Of a stretch of 64,000 nucleotides of DNA, positions 20,771 through 31,924 are shown one piece after another. Numbering within the stretch: position 1 is the first letter of the stretch; each line of letters begins with the position of its first letter. The stretch spans positions 1,736,001 to 1,800,000 of the forward strand of contig JAPEIS010000003.1 in assembly GCA_029531795.1 (NCBI GenBank), given 5' to 3'. The position numbers and the translations under genes are program-made. This stretch comes from Sclerotinia nivalis (Eukaryota; Ascomycota; Leotiomycetes; Helotiales; Sclerotiniaceae). The notes beneath the pieces are model-generated. The model ran no database searches. It saw nothing but the letters and a program-made list of their open reading frames with translations, and was not told the origin of the DNA.

Positions 20771-22159
20771 GTGATCTGTCATTTACCCTTGTTCACCCTT
20801 TATCCACAATCCTACCATATCTATCTAACATATCTTCATTTCACTTACTCAGTTTCTCCCTTCTTTATCTACCTCCCCATTAAATACAACCCCTCTTATC
20901 TACCTTACTACTACGATAATATCATATCCTACTACCACAATAGTATACCATCTCTAATCCAATATTGAAGATCTATAAAGCATTACCCCTACCTCTATTA
21001 TGATCCTTTTGATAACCAGGAAGAATTATACGAAACCTATCAGCCCTCCATCGACAAATACTCTTGCCCTGAATACAAACAACGCTTTACACAAAAACTA
21101 TCCCTTGAAATTCATTAGTACAAAAGCTTGTATACCCACTGCTACAATTATAATATCATCTCTCCTACAAGATTTCTAAACATATTACACATACAATTGC
21201 ATTCTCTTATCCAAATGATAACACTATCCTCAACAATACAATTCCGATACTACAATTACAAACGAGATTTCAAAAATGAAAGAGCGCTCACAAATCATTT
21301 TCATTATAACCAAATATACACACTGCAAAAGAGAACCGAAAAAAAGAATATACAAAAACAACAAAATGAAAACGATCGACGAACAAAGTACAAGAAATGC
21401 TCAAGAACTTTCAAAAATTGAATTATATTGAAACAACATCTGATATCGGTACAACATAAGCCACTGAGCAACATCAAATACATAACAGATACGGAATACA
21501 AAAAGCATTTTAATTGCCCATCGGTCCAATTGCATCATTTGAAGGCTGGAAGATATATATCTGAGATAACGAAGATGAAACTGAATACAGCTATTGTAAC
21601 GAATGATATTAAAAGAATTATAACTTCAGAAAAACATACAATACAATAACTACTGAAGGACAACACATCTGAGACTTCGATATCGCAGATTCGAAGTCCG
21701 ATACTCACCCCAACCTCAACCGAATTCCTCGACTCCTATTCATCCTCTACGATTCTCACGCTTACACTCACTTCCACTCTCTCAACTAGCACAAACTTCT
21801 ACTCTATGCACACCCTCTGGCCTCGCGCTTCGTATAGCTATCAAACATGCCCTCTCTGCCCCCTTTCCTCTACTCGCAAATTCAAGCATGATGCACTTCA
21901 ACAACATTTTTCATCAAGCATCCACAATTTGTCCTTGCCTTTATCAGTACTCGATAAGACATCATTCCATTGCTCGCATATCTTAATGTATAAGGAAAGT
22001 AAGAAGGCTATTTCACAATTCTCTACTATAAATAAACTGGCGCAGTATCTTGAGAGCAGTACTTGTAATGAAAAAAAGACAACTTTGAAGCGTATAATAG
22101 AGTATATACAAGAGAAAATAAAAGGTATAGGATTTGACGAACTGAAACTGTTAAGCTAG
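20771..22159 (+). pseudogene. C2H2 zinc-finger protein relic, RIP-inactivated
   Basis: One reading frame of about 463 codons is interrupted only by four stops (near 20969, 21119, 21419 and 21650) and has no frameshift. Each stop can be a CGA, CAG or CAA codon hit by C-to-T. Finger-like units recur: SCPEYKQRFTQKLSLEIH, YNYKRDFKNERALTNHFH and KCSRTFKN...LKQHLISVQH, in which a Cys is often Tyr. The C-terminal part has CPLCPLSS...ALQQHFSS and ends FDELKLLS. It probably bound nucleic acid in the nucleus. The start codon is unclear; the first codons are low complexity (Tyr, Ser, Pro). It lies 520 bp downstream of the sirtuin relic on the same strand. Confidence 0.7.
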
Positions 22160-22437
22160 AGGTTTATATTTCCATAGATCCACTATTTTGTTATTGTTTA
22201 GTAAGGGGAGCTTTGTATCCTGCGCATATTGTTATCAATTGTAATTGTAGTCTTAATTTTTCCCAAGCCTAAATGCGAGTGTACAGCTGGTATATTCCAT
22301 GTTATTTAATCCTAACCGATAGAAATATTAGGCCCTCCCTATATTTTGCCATTTAATATTTGCAGGAAGGTTGATCGAAGGCCAGTTGTGAAGAATCATT
22401 CTACTGCGGCTCCTAACGCAAGCAACCATTAAAGCGT

Positions 22438-22456
22438 TATTATTATTATTATTATT
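22438..22456 (+). repeat. (TTA)n microsatellite
   Basis: Six uninterrupted TTA units in the gap between the C2H2 relic and the transcription factor. Confidence 0.85.
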
Positions 22457-22583
22457 CCATTTACGTCCTTTTTCAGTCAATGACTATGCAGGACGGTAGA
22501 GATCTTAAGGACCTCTACAGCTATTGAGTTATGATGTATTTTTACATGCTATTGGAGATACAGTGTGTAGGTTGGGAGTTGCT

Positions 22584-22614
22584 AAACAATAATTGGAGGA
22601 TCTGTGCCTCATCC
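22584..22614 (+). repeat. 31-bp inverted repeat, left arm
   Basis: Matches the reverse complement of 24706-24736 at 28 of 31 positions; the three differences are transitions. Core: AACAATAATTGGAGGATC. Confidence 0.7.
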
Positions 22615-24705
22615 CTCAGTTGCGAAAAAGGAACCATTAAAGCGTTTGATGTAGCCTACGGAACAACTTTACTTCGTACAATGGATATTTTATTTAAGAA
22701 CTGTAACCTTACTTAAGATCTCAACATAGAATAATCATCGCTTTTTTGTCTAGTACTACGTGCTTCTCTGGTAGTAAACGCTGTTTTCTCTTCCGGTTTG
22801 GACATTGTACAATACGCTTGTAACAGAACGATAAAGTGTACGAATCTAAAGCTGAAGAAAGGGATGCGATGATTCAACACCATCCTACGAACCTGTAATT
22901 TATTTATAGAGCCAAGATTGAATCAGACTGAAGCTGGACAAAAGTCGTACTTTAAAAAGGAGCGGTACTGGGTGTAAAGGTATCGTGAATTTGGTCCGGA
23001 ATAGAGGATTTATCAATCGAATAGAGATAAAAACTACCCGATAATCAACGAAACAACGATCGAATTCGAAGCGGAACTATCTTTACGAATCTGCAATGAG
23101 ATGCAAAACCTGAGAACTATTTTAAGGAGTATTTCAAAACGGATTGCCTTTACGAATCTGTATGGAAGTAGAGCCTAAAAAGGAAAGCGTTGTGTCGACG
23201 ATTGATAGGGTACCTTTGGGGTGCTAATGTACAAAGTTTTGACGATCCAATATTACATACAATCCCGGGATTGGAAGTTTACAGATGGTTAAGGGGAGTA
23301 ATCGAGAATGTACAAAGATTGTGATAGAATCTTATTGAAGTTGGCGAAAGTATAGACGGATTAGAGATGAAGAGACGCTTTTGATATTTTGCTATACGAA
23401 TGTATAAGAGCAGTATCACGATAGCAAAGGAACTTTCGAACGAAAGGAACGTTTTTAGCACTTTTCATTCTTGCACAAAGCATTCGGTAAATATTACAGC
23501 AGCGAATGAGTTCTGACAGAAGTTACCTTACGATATATATATACAACGTATTCCCAACCCTCCATATCATCGATTACAAATTATACACTAAAGAAATAAA
23601 CTTTGCAGACTACGCTTTGGTTAGTAAACTGGAAATGCTATATTTTAAGTTGCTTAACTAAAAATTAAAACACAGCAAAGCTTGCAAAATACGATCGACC
23701 TTATTGTACAAAAGAGATCTAGCAAGGTAACGCGAAACGATACACAAACCGCAGAGCGTAGTATATAATGATAACGACAGTGATACTGTCTATATAGCTC
23801 AAGAGGACGGATGCGCGTGTCGGTCTACAATAGGGTACTATAGGGCAGATGCCGGGTAGGCTTAGGGAGCAAACAGGGTAGGGAGTGTGAGAAGCTCTGT
23901 TTTGGCCTGGGGCAGAGCTCTTCGAACTATTTAAGAACGATACTTGATAGGGGGAAGCACGGTAGGGAAGCCGTGAGCTCTACTTGTATTATATATCCCA
24001 GTCTAACTTATGTATAATCAATTCTATTCTGCTTTACAACTACAAAACCGTCTACAATATAATATAATAGAGCCTGGGCACCTGGAAAAGATAGAGACGC
24101 TTGATCGTGAAATTTTTCCCTTTGGGGTTTTTGACAATTATAATATCGGATCGCGGATCAACAATACTATAAACAATTAGGAACAAAGAATTTATTTATT
24201 TATTTTGATAATCATTACAAAATCATTATCTCTATAAACCTTTGGATTCTTTTGGAGTATTGATATATACGATTGTTTATTTTCTCTTTAATTATCGAGT
24301 TTCGATTTGTATAAATATTTGTATATATAAATATAGCAGGGAATTATGTTTCATATATAGGTGTACTGTATTATCTTTCGATTTTTTAATTTAAATAATA
24401 ATCTTTTATTTGGAAACTTAAAGATCGATATTTTTTTGAGTTTATAAAATATCAAATATAAATTTGGTAAGGGATATATGTATTATTTTAGGATTAGACC
24501 CTTTTGGAGGCAATGCTTTGCTGTTTGTTAGGTTCAGAGATTCGATATGGAGGCAGGTAAATTGTTATAGGATATAACTTTGTAAAGAATGAAGGGGGAT
24601 ATTGCTTTTGTGGAAATTTTGGATGGGATTGAAGATGAAGATGGAGATAGGTTTTACAGACGCAATGCTTTGATTAGGATCTTGAATCCGTATTTTCGAT
24701 ATATT

Positions 24706-24736
24706 GGATGAAGTATAGATCCTCCAATTATTGTTT
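24706..24736 (-). repeat. 31-bp inverted repeat, right arm
   Basis: Partner of 22584-22614, 2.1 kb away. Weak similarity continues beyond the core, so it may be the remains of two copies of a larger element. Confidence 0.7.
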
Positions 24737-25413
24737 GAAAACCATTTACTTACAATCTGTATTTCATCAAAACTCCTCACTTGTATATAGACATAAAAAC
24801 TATTTCTCCAACTGCTAGTATCTTTAGGATGCTAGCCGTCCTATATAGTCATAGACTGATACAGGACGTTAATGGAATAATAATAATAAAGCTGAAGAAA
24901 GAAGGAAGGAAAAAAACTAAACTACAAGATGAAAGTATGGATATCCTATTCTGCCGGGCGGTGGGTCTACACGTGACACACTGGTACCATATCGTCACAA
25001 CACTTTCTAAAATCCGGCATTACTTTCGACCGCTCAAAGTCAATCCTTCCTATATCAATAGCCAATGATAGCTAGGTTATTGGGTACCAACGGTATTCCG
25101 AATTCTGTTTTTTATTGGCTTATGCATTTGACACTGTGACAGTTGAGAACCTCACGTGCTAATCATATAATATACAATCATGTGTGTATATAGGCTTAAC
25201 TAGTATTTCAGGAGAGGGTTTCCGCTTCTCTTCTGTCTTCTCTCTTTAGTTGGAAATCCTATACGCCAGTGTATCAAATAATTATACATAATCGTCATCG
25301 CTTATTTACGGCTTTCTTCGGTGTTAGATTTAAAAAGGCCTTAGTAGCCTGGCTAGCTTGTTTACCATCACATGACGTTTGTCACGTGATTTTATGTCGC
25401 ACTATGCCAAGGA

Positions 25414-25435
25414 TTGGTTGGTTGGTTGGTTGGTT
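25414..25435 (+). repeat. (GGTT)n tetranucleotide run
   Basis: Five TTGG units in tandem. Confidence 0.8.
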
Positions 25436-26000
25436 ATTTTATACACGGTTCCAGCTGCCTAATCAGCCGCTATAGGCCTCCAATACTGCGCAGTTTGGAT
25501 ACTGTAGCCGGGAAATACGCATAATCAGACACGTTAGAGATTCTTGGCGAAGGAGAGTGTTTGAACTTATCGCACCTATCGTAGTGATCCTTCTTTTATC
25601 TGGCCAATTATTCTCCGATCTACCGATCCACGGTGGCCTATACCGGCCATTGTCCTTTTTCCATTCCAGCGGTTGTTTCATAAGGGCCCGCCGCTGTTCC
25701 ATCTCCACCTTCATCTTGCACCTGCTTCTACATTAAGTGAAATCCACACACACACATTTGCTAACTTGACCTTACAATAACGATACCAGTACCAAAGGTG
25801 ACGCTGCGAATTACGGATTGACGCGAGGGCTGTCCTCCACACCTTGCCCTAGACTTCCAGATATTGGAAACTCACATGTCCCGAGCTATAGGGTGTATGA
25901 CGGACCTCCATCACCACAGCCACGATCGCTTGTGAGTTTCATACGAAGTCAGCTCTATAACAGCCTAAACTATCCAATTTCCAACTGTCGGTCCCAGTCC

Positions 26001-27609
26001 ATGTTCATCCGCATTGCGCGGCCATCTGGCGAGGCTGCCAAGAAGATACAGGGACGATCGCGGCCACTGCCGAGGCTGAGAACGAAAACCGGGTGTTTGA
26101 CGTGTATGTGCTTCTATTCACCCTTCTGCATTTATTTTAGCGTGCTTAATGCTCATTCATTGTTCAGGCAGGCAGCGGCGGAAGAAATGTGATGAAAGCA
26201 AGCCACGTTGCATGAATTGCACTCGGAATAAGGTTGATTGCCGCTGGGAAGAGACACCCTTCAGACAATGCAGCAATGGTTATGAAATGCACAAGCCATT
26301 CGATAATACAGCATCGTCATCCTCGTATACTACGTCAAGTGACACGCTTTCCGATCTTCCTAAGCCGAAATGGTTGAGTGTACTCTGTCAAACTGATGGA
26401 AAGCCACGACATTCGAACCACTACCCCAACCCTATCAAAAGTCCTTCGGAAGATGACCATTATCTCATGCTCGTATATTATCAGCGTGAGGTCATACCAA
26501 GCACAACTCACAAGTATGCACACCCTGGATACTTCGATTACTCGTATCAGTTCTCATGGTTATCGACGTACCCAACGCTTTCGATTGCAACAGCCGCGTC
26601 AGCCGCGATGCATCTCTCGATGACACAGCCAAGGTACAGAAATATTGCCTTAAAATACTACAATAAGGCCATCCGTGGAGTACGGCAAATGATCTCGGAA
26701 GGCGTTGTGGACGGTACCGAGGATTGGATACTCGGAACTGTGATCCTGTTTGATTTGATAGAAGTGAGTACGCACATGCCTTTGTTGAATCCTGCCAGGG
26801 GGGAATCCAAAATTTTGTTGATACCACAATAGAGATGGAGGTTAGACGGCCTTCCAAATGCCGGCGAGCAACATCTTCTCACCGCTATTCACTTGTTCAA
26901 AACTCGTCGGCAGCATAAAAAAGTTGCTCAGACCAGTTCTCAGGTTGGATTTGAGCGGCTCTGCGCCGAATCGATCCTCTATCACTCTGCCCATATCCTG
27001 CTTTCTTCGGACCACAGCATCCTCGAGTCTCATCTGGGCCTTATCCGCGAGCTGAAGGGCACGTGCGAAGCCATTCCATTTCCTGACTCGACCGTGTGGT
27101 CTGTTTCTCCGACTCTGGGTGTTCCTTTTGCCGTATTTGAGCTTATCCTACAGATTGCTATCCTGTGCCGGTCCAAGTCCTCTACTGCAAGTTTCGGGTC
27201 TTTCTGGCAGCAGCTCAATGACCTGGACATGACTCATAGGAGCGTCCCGCCCACTAATAATCGTAATGACGAGATTGGGGCGCAGAACTACACATTTTCC
27301 ACTCAGCTGTACATTGTTGCGGCCAAGATTCTCCTCAGCTGCGCTTTCGAAGCACAAGTCAGTCCAGCCGCACTTCGAACTCTACTTCAAGATGGTATTT
27401 TGACGGTCGCGATGGTCGACACTTCGACACCGTTAGGCAGGTTCTACTGCTGGCCTGTTTCGGTGCTACGATCGATTGCGGAAAGGGAAGCCGAGGTCAT
27501 TTTCCTGGATCAAAAGTTGGCTAGCATAGAGAATGCTTCTGGATGTGGATATACACGCACGCTTATGGACGACTGTAAAATGGAGAGAGCAAGACGAACG
27601 GTGGATTAA
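26001..27609 (+). CDS. Zn(II)2Cys6 transcription factor, fungal-specific domain
   Basis: Three exons, 26001-26103, 26168-26763 and 26833-27609, give 491 residues; introns are 64 and 69 nt with GTATGT/CAG and GTGAGT/TAG ends. The ATG at 26001 was chosen because it is the only ATG in frame before the zinc cluster. Residues 28-59 hold the binuclear cluster, C32-x2-C35-x6-C42-x6-C49-x2-C52-x6-C59, preceded by a basic RSRPLPRLR stretch. The first intron splits the Cys35 codon, a common place in this family. A long helical region (PRYRNIALKYYNKAIRGVRQMI, DWILGTVILF) resembles the Fungal_trans_2 regulatory domain. It acts in the nucleus; target genes are unknown. The usual C-terminal helix of the family is not obvious, and the right LINE begins about 37 bp after the stop, so the 3' end may be truncated. 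There is no RIP damage. Confidence 0.85.
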
Positions 27610-30600
27610 TTTAAACTCGCGAATGAATACAAATTACCTCTTACATACAATTCTTCGAAATACGCCCTTTTTATTATTTACATTAACTAAACAAATCAAT
27701 TCAAATTGAATACAATTATCCCCAAAAAAATTGAACCAATAATTATTGTGATACTATCGTCACCATTCAAAATACGAAACTTATACGAAAAATTGTATGA
27801 AAACCGAAGGTTTTTTATCCTTTTATTTTTTTATAATAAATAATAAAATCATTATAACCGATACAATCTCATCTAACTTTCCAAGAATCATTTTAGGTAT
27901 TTTAATTCAAAAAAATCACACAATACCATCTATTGAAAAAGGATCCAGCAATCCCCCATTCATCCTCTTCAATCCAACCCCTTTTTAATCCTTCAATTCT
28001 CAAACCCAATATAATATTCTCAGCTCTAATAACCCCTTCAAATCATTTATTAACCTCCCATCATTCCAATTCAACAATAAACGAAGATAGTAATTTAATC
28101 AATTAGAATTTAATCTTACAAAATCAAAAGAAATTATTCAAAAAACTAGAGATCTTTTTATTTTAATTATTTCTTTGGAAAAGGAAATCGAAAAACAATC
28201 CAAGATTTTAAATCTAATCGAAATATTTTGTGAATATCTTGAAAAAGAGAAATTTATAAAAATATCAAATATTATTATATTACAAATCTTCTATTTGGAA
28301 AACATTATCAAAAAGATTGAAAAACAAATTAATTATCTTTTCAATCTTTTCAATTATTCAATTATTCTTTCAACAAATCCTTCAACAGTTAGCAAAATAA
28401 GTTATACTTTTATTATCAAAATTATAAAAGAATGAAAAGTAATTATAAAAGGAAATCTTATAAAACAAAGGTTTACAAAACAAAAGGAAGATATTTTTAG
28501 CAAATAATTAATTCTTATTAATTTATCTCTTTATCAATCAATTTCCTTTATATTATTACAAACAAAAAATAAGATTAATGAAGCTTTTAGAAAGGCTGAT
28601 ATCAATGGATTTATCATTTCGGTTATTATTACAATTAAAAGCAACAATATTATTTTAATCATTAATAGTTTTTTCAATATATAATTCCTAATCGAAAAGA
28701 AAGAAATCTGGAATCAAATCATCCGATCAGAAAGAATACAAATCGATAAATTATAGTATAAAGTTATTATTTATAAAATTCCAATCAAGGAATTTTCAGA
28801 TCTGAAAGGTATAGATCTGATTAAAGAAGAAATTAAGACTTTTAATTCAGGTTTTATTTTTATAAATACTTCTTATTAATTCACCAATACTTTCAAAAAA
28901 GTTAATTAATAAGAAGAAACAATAATCATTACATTTGCTATATAAAAGGAAATAAAGACAGCTATTCGAAAAAAACTATATATTATTGATATTAGTATTA
29001 GAGTTGAACGATTTTATTCTTTTATCTTTTCCTTTTAATACAATAAATATCAAGGATTCGATTACAACGAATTACATTACAAAAAACCTTCAATTTGTAA
29101 ACTCTATAGTAATAATCATATTATAATCGATCATTTTTATTTAATTTGTTAAGCTAAAAGCAAATCCTATCAATATTTAGTGATTAAATATACTAATTGC
29201 AAAGGAGAATATAAAGCTAGTTCTAAAACATGCGAAATATATCAAGCAATTATTCGGAAATCTAATTAATATTATACAATAATATTCGTATTCTTTAAAT
29301 CAATTTAAATAAAAGCCTTTAAGCTATCGAAAATGCTTTTCAATTTGTTTTAGAATTCGATATCGACTTTATAATCATTCAAGAATTTTGGGTCCTTACA
29401 AATTCTAAGAAAGATTACTTTTCAATTAGATCGATTATTCATTTTAACTTTTCCTAACTCATTTCAAATTATCCTTCGAATCTTTATTCCTGTACAATAA
29501 TCTATATCGGGAAGAATTCAAACTATTAATAATCCTAATCTTCAACTCTTCCAAAAATCCAGATATTCAAATTATTGATATCACTTAAGGAAATCATACA
29601 ATTTAACTCTTCAATGTTTACAACAAAGTTGATCAAACTAAAGAGAAAAATTATACAATCGAACGATACTTTTTCAATACTCCCTTTTCTCATTATACTA
29701 TTCTTACAAAAGATTTCAATTTTTATTACCCTTAATGGAATCCCTTTTCCAACAAAAGCTCAAATGCCGATCAATTGATCGAATAGTTTGAAGATTATAA
29801 TTTTACCTTCCTTAATAAAACAAAGATTAATACCTTCTATCGAACGAATATAACAAATCCAAACGTTTTAAATTTTATCTTAGCTATTGAAACGATATCC
29901 TTCAATATTATTGATTAGCAAATCCTTCCTAACCTTGGATCAGATTATTTAGAGATCTTATTTGAAATGAAAAGCATTGGAATCTATTTAATAAATATTA
30001 TTTCGTTAGCAAAATTTAATATAAAACAAACGGATTGAAACAAATTTACAAATATCCTCGAATCAAAACTATCGTCTTTAATTATCTTGAATTCTAATGA
30101 TTACTTTAATATCATTATTTTAGAATCTAATTCTTTTGATTCTTTTCTCGACAAAAACCAACAAATACAAACATTGAATAAAGCTACAATAAAATTCACC
30201 CGAATAATCACCAATTCGGCTGAAATCAGTATACCGAGAATCAAGTCAACCAAAAAAGCAAAATTTTGATGATTTCCAGAGCTAAAAGCTTTTCGGAAAC
30301 GATTTGCAAATGAATATGAAAATGCTAAACAATACTTTAAAAACGATATATTCAAGAAAATCTATTAATTAACAAAGAATTATTACTTTCAAACTATTAA
30401 AATAACGAAAAAAAATTATTGAAATGAATTTCTTAAAAAAGAGGATATCTAAACGATTTTCAAAGCAATATTCTATATGAAAAATCTTCAAACCAAAAAG
30501 ATTCCGAATATTCAATCCAATTCCTTTCAATTCGAAAACTCCTTCGAAAAGAAATGCTTAACTTTTAGATTTGTTTTATTCCCTTTCCCTTTAAATATTA

Positions 30601-30879
30601 TAATATTCAAATGGAAAGGATACAAATAATCGAAAAAGTGGGATTGATTTAAATTTACAGAAAATGAATTTCTTAATATTTGTTCAATTAAAATCAAAGG
30701 AAAAATTTTGGATCTAGATAAAATCATTTAAAAGATCGTTATTCGAATTTATAAAGTAATCCCAAAAGCTTTCTTTATCCTTTTTAATAATCTAATTAAT
30801 CTTAATTATTATTCTTTTTGTTGAAAATAAACTATTGAAGTGATATTTAAAAAATCTTCGAAATCAGATTATATTATTC

Positions 30880-31358
30880 CAAAGGTATGTAGAGTTATTG
30901 TTCTTTTCAATTGTTTAAACAAAATAAATGAAAGAATCCTAATTCAAAGGTTTAATTATCTAGTCGAAATTATAAATCTATTGTATCATTTTCAAATGAA
31001 TAGAAAATAAAAGAAATCAGTTATCGATACAGCAATCTTGTTTATTATCGAAATCGAAAGGAATACAGAAATCAAAAAGAAAACCTTAATTCTTTTTTTA
31101 GATATCAAAAAGATCTTCGATTATATATTCAAGAATCGACTTTTAGATATCTATAAAAACCTCTATCTTTCAATTAATCTTATTGTATAGATCTCGTCAT
31201 TTCTAAAGGAAAGATTATTCAAACTTTCGTTCGATAATCAAATCGAAATTTTTAAATCAATCAATACCGGAATCCCTTAAGGGAATCCAATCTCATTAAT
31301 TCTTTCCCTAATCTATATTCGAGATCTCTTCTAATCGAATTCGATGAAACATCTTTTG
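30880..31358 (+). pseudogene. Right LINE reverse transcriptase, N-terminal half
   Basis: Plus-strand blocks VIVLFNCLNKINERIL, FNYLVEIINLLYHFQM, ILFLDIKKIFDYI (the first catalytic Asp block), TGIP-stop-GNPISLIL and IYIRDLF appear in the correct order for a Tad/I-like LINE RT. The YxDD box follows, split off by element C: its YIND codons are at about 37210-37225. Confidence 0.8.
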
Positions 31359-31613
31359 TATCACGGGCTCGGCAGGCAGGATCGTAATACAGAATAACAG
31401 GTCTCTTTTTATTAACAAGATGTAGCTCGAGGAGTTATGATTCTACAATAGGGCAATTCCTTAAATATAATTTGTACGAAGGCTAGTCCCGATCGGGGAT
31501 TAGCCGTCGCTTATCCGGCGCCTTGATCTTATTGGTCGAGGCCGGGCGGTTCTGTATGTTTATACAACGGATCCCGAGCGGTTCTGTATATACTATATAG
31601 CGATCCTGTGATA
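31359..31613 (-). repeat. 3' LTR of element C
   Basis: 255 bp, GC-rich relative to the interior (GCCGTCGCTTATCCGG and similar), close match to 36949-37203. Confidence 0.9.
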
Positions 31614-31924
31614 ATATCCCTCTTTTTAAGATCGAACTTCGTTGAGATAGTTAAAAGGGCCAAACTTACCAGGATAGCGATAATGGTAATTACGGATCAG
31701 TTCTTGAGTATTATTCAAATACTTTATAGATTCTTCGATAGACATATTGTAGTTTATTCAACGGATAATATACTTTAAATAAGGATTTGTTTCGACTTCG
31801 ATGTTCTCAACAGAAATCTAGGATTTCCTTTATATCGAATTGTTCGATTCCTTTTACTTCGATAAAGGGAGGGGATGGGTTTTGTTGATTCGGAATAGAA
31901 TCATCAATAGCAGAGCATAACAGA

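Larger units (their letters stand above)
22160..26000. other. Gene-poor unique DNA between the LINEs
   Basis: I find no supportable gene. Landmarks are a (TTA)n microsatellite (22438-22456), a dispersed inverted repeat pair (22584-22614 and 24706-24736), a GC-richer block with LTR-like look (about 23780-24060), a (GGTT)n run (25414-25435) and CACGTG-type sites near 24972, 25154 and 25384. From about 25480 the composition becomes gene-like and leads into the transcription factor promoter and 5' leader. Confidence 0.5.

Noticed and set aside
23780..24060. GC-richer block with TGTCGGTCTACAAT near its start and ACCGTCTACAAT near its end, resembling a solo LTR
   Set aside because: I could not find a matching flanking target duplication or a second copy, so its identity as an LTR is unsupported.
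24565..24780. Minus-strand open frame of 71 codons
   Set aside because: Contains one arm of the 31-bp inverted repeat and no domain I recognise; likely a chance frame.
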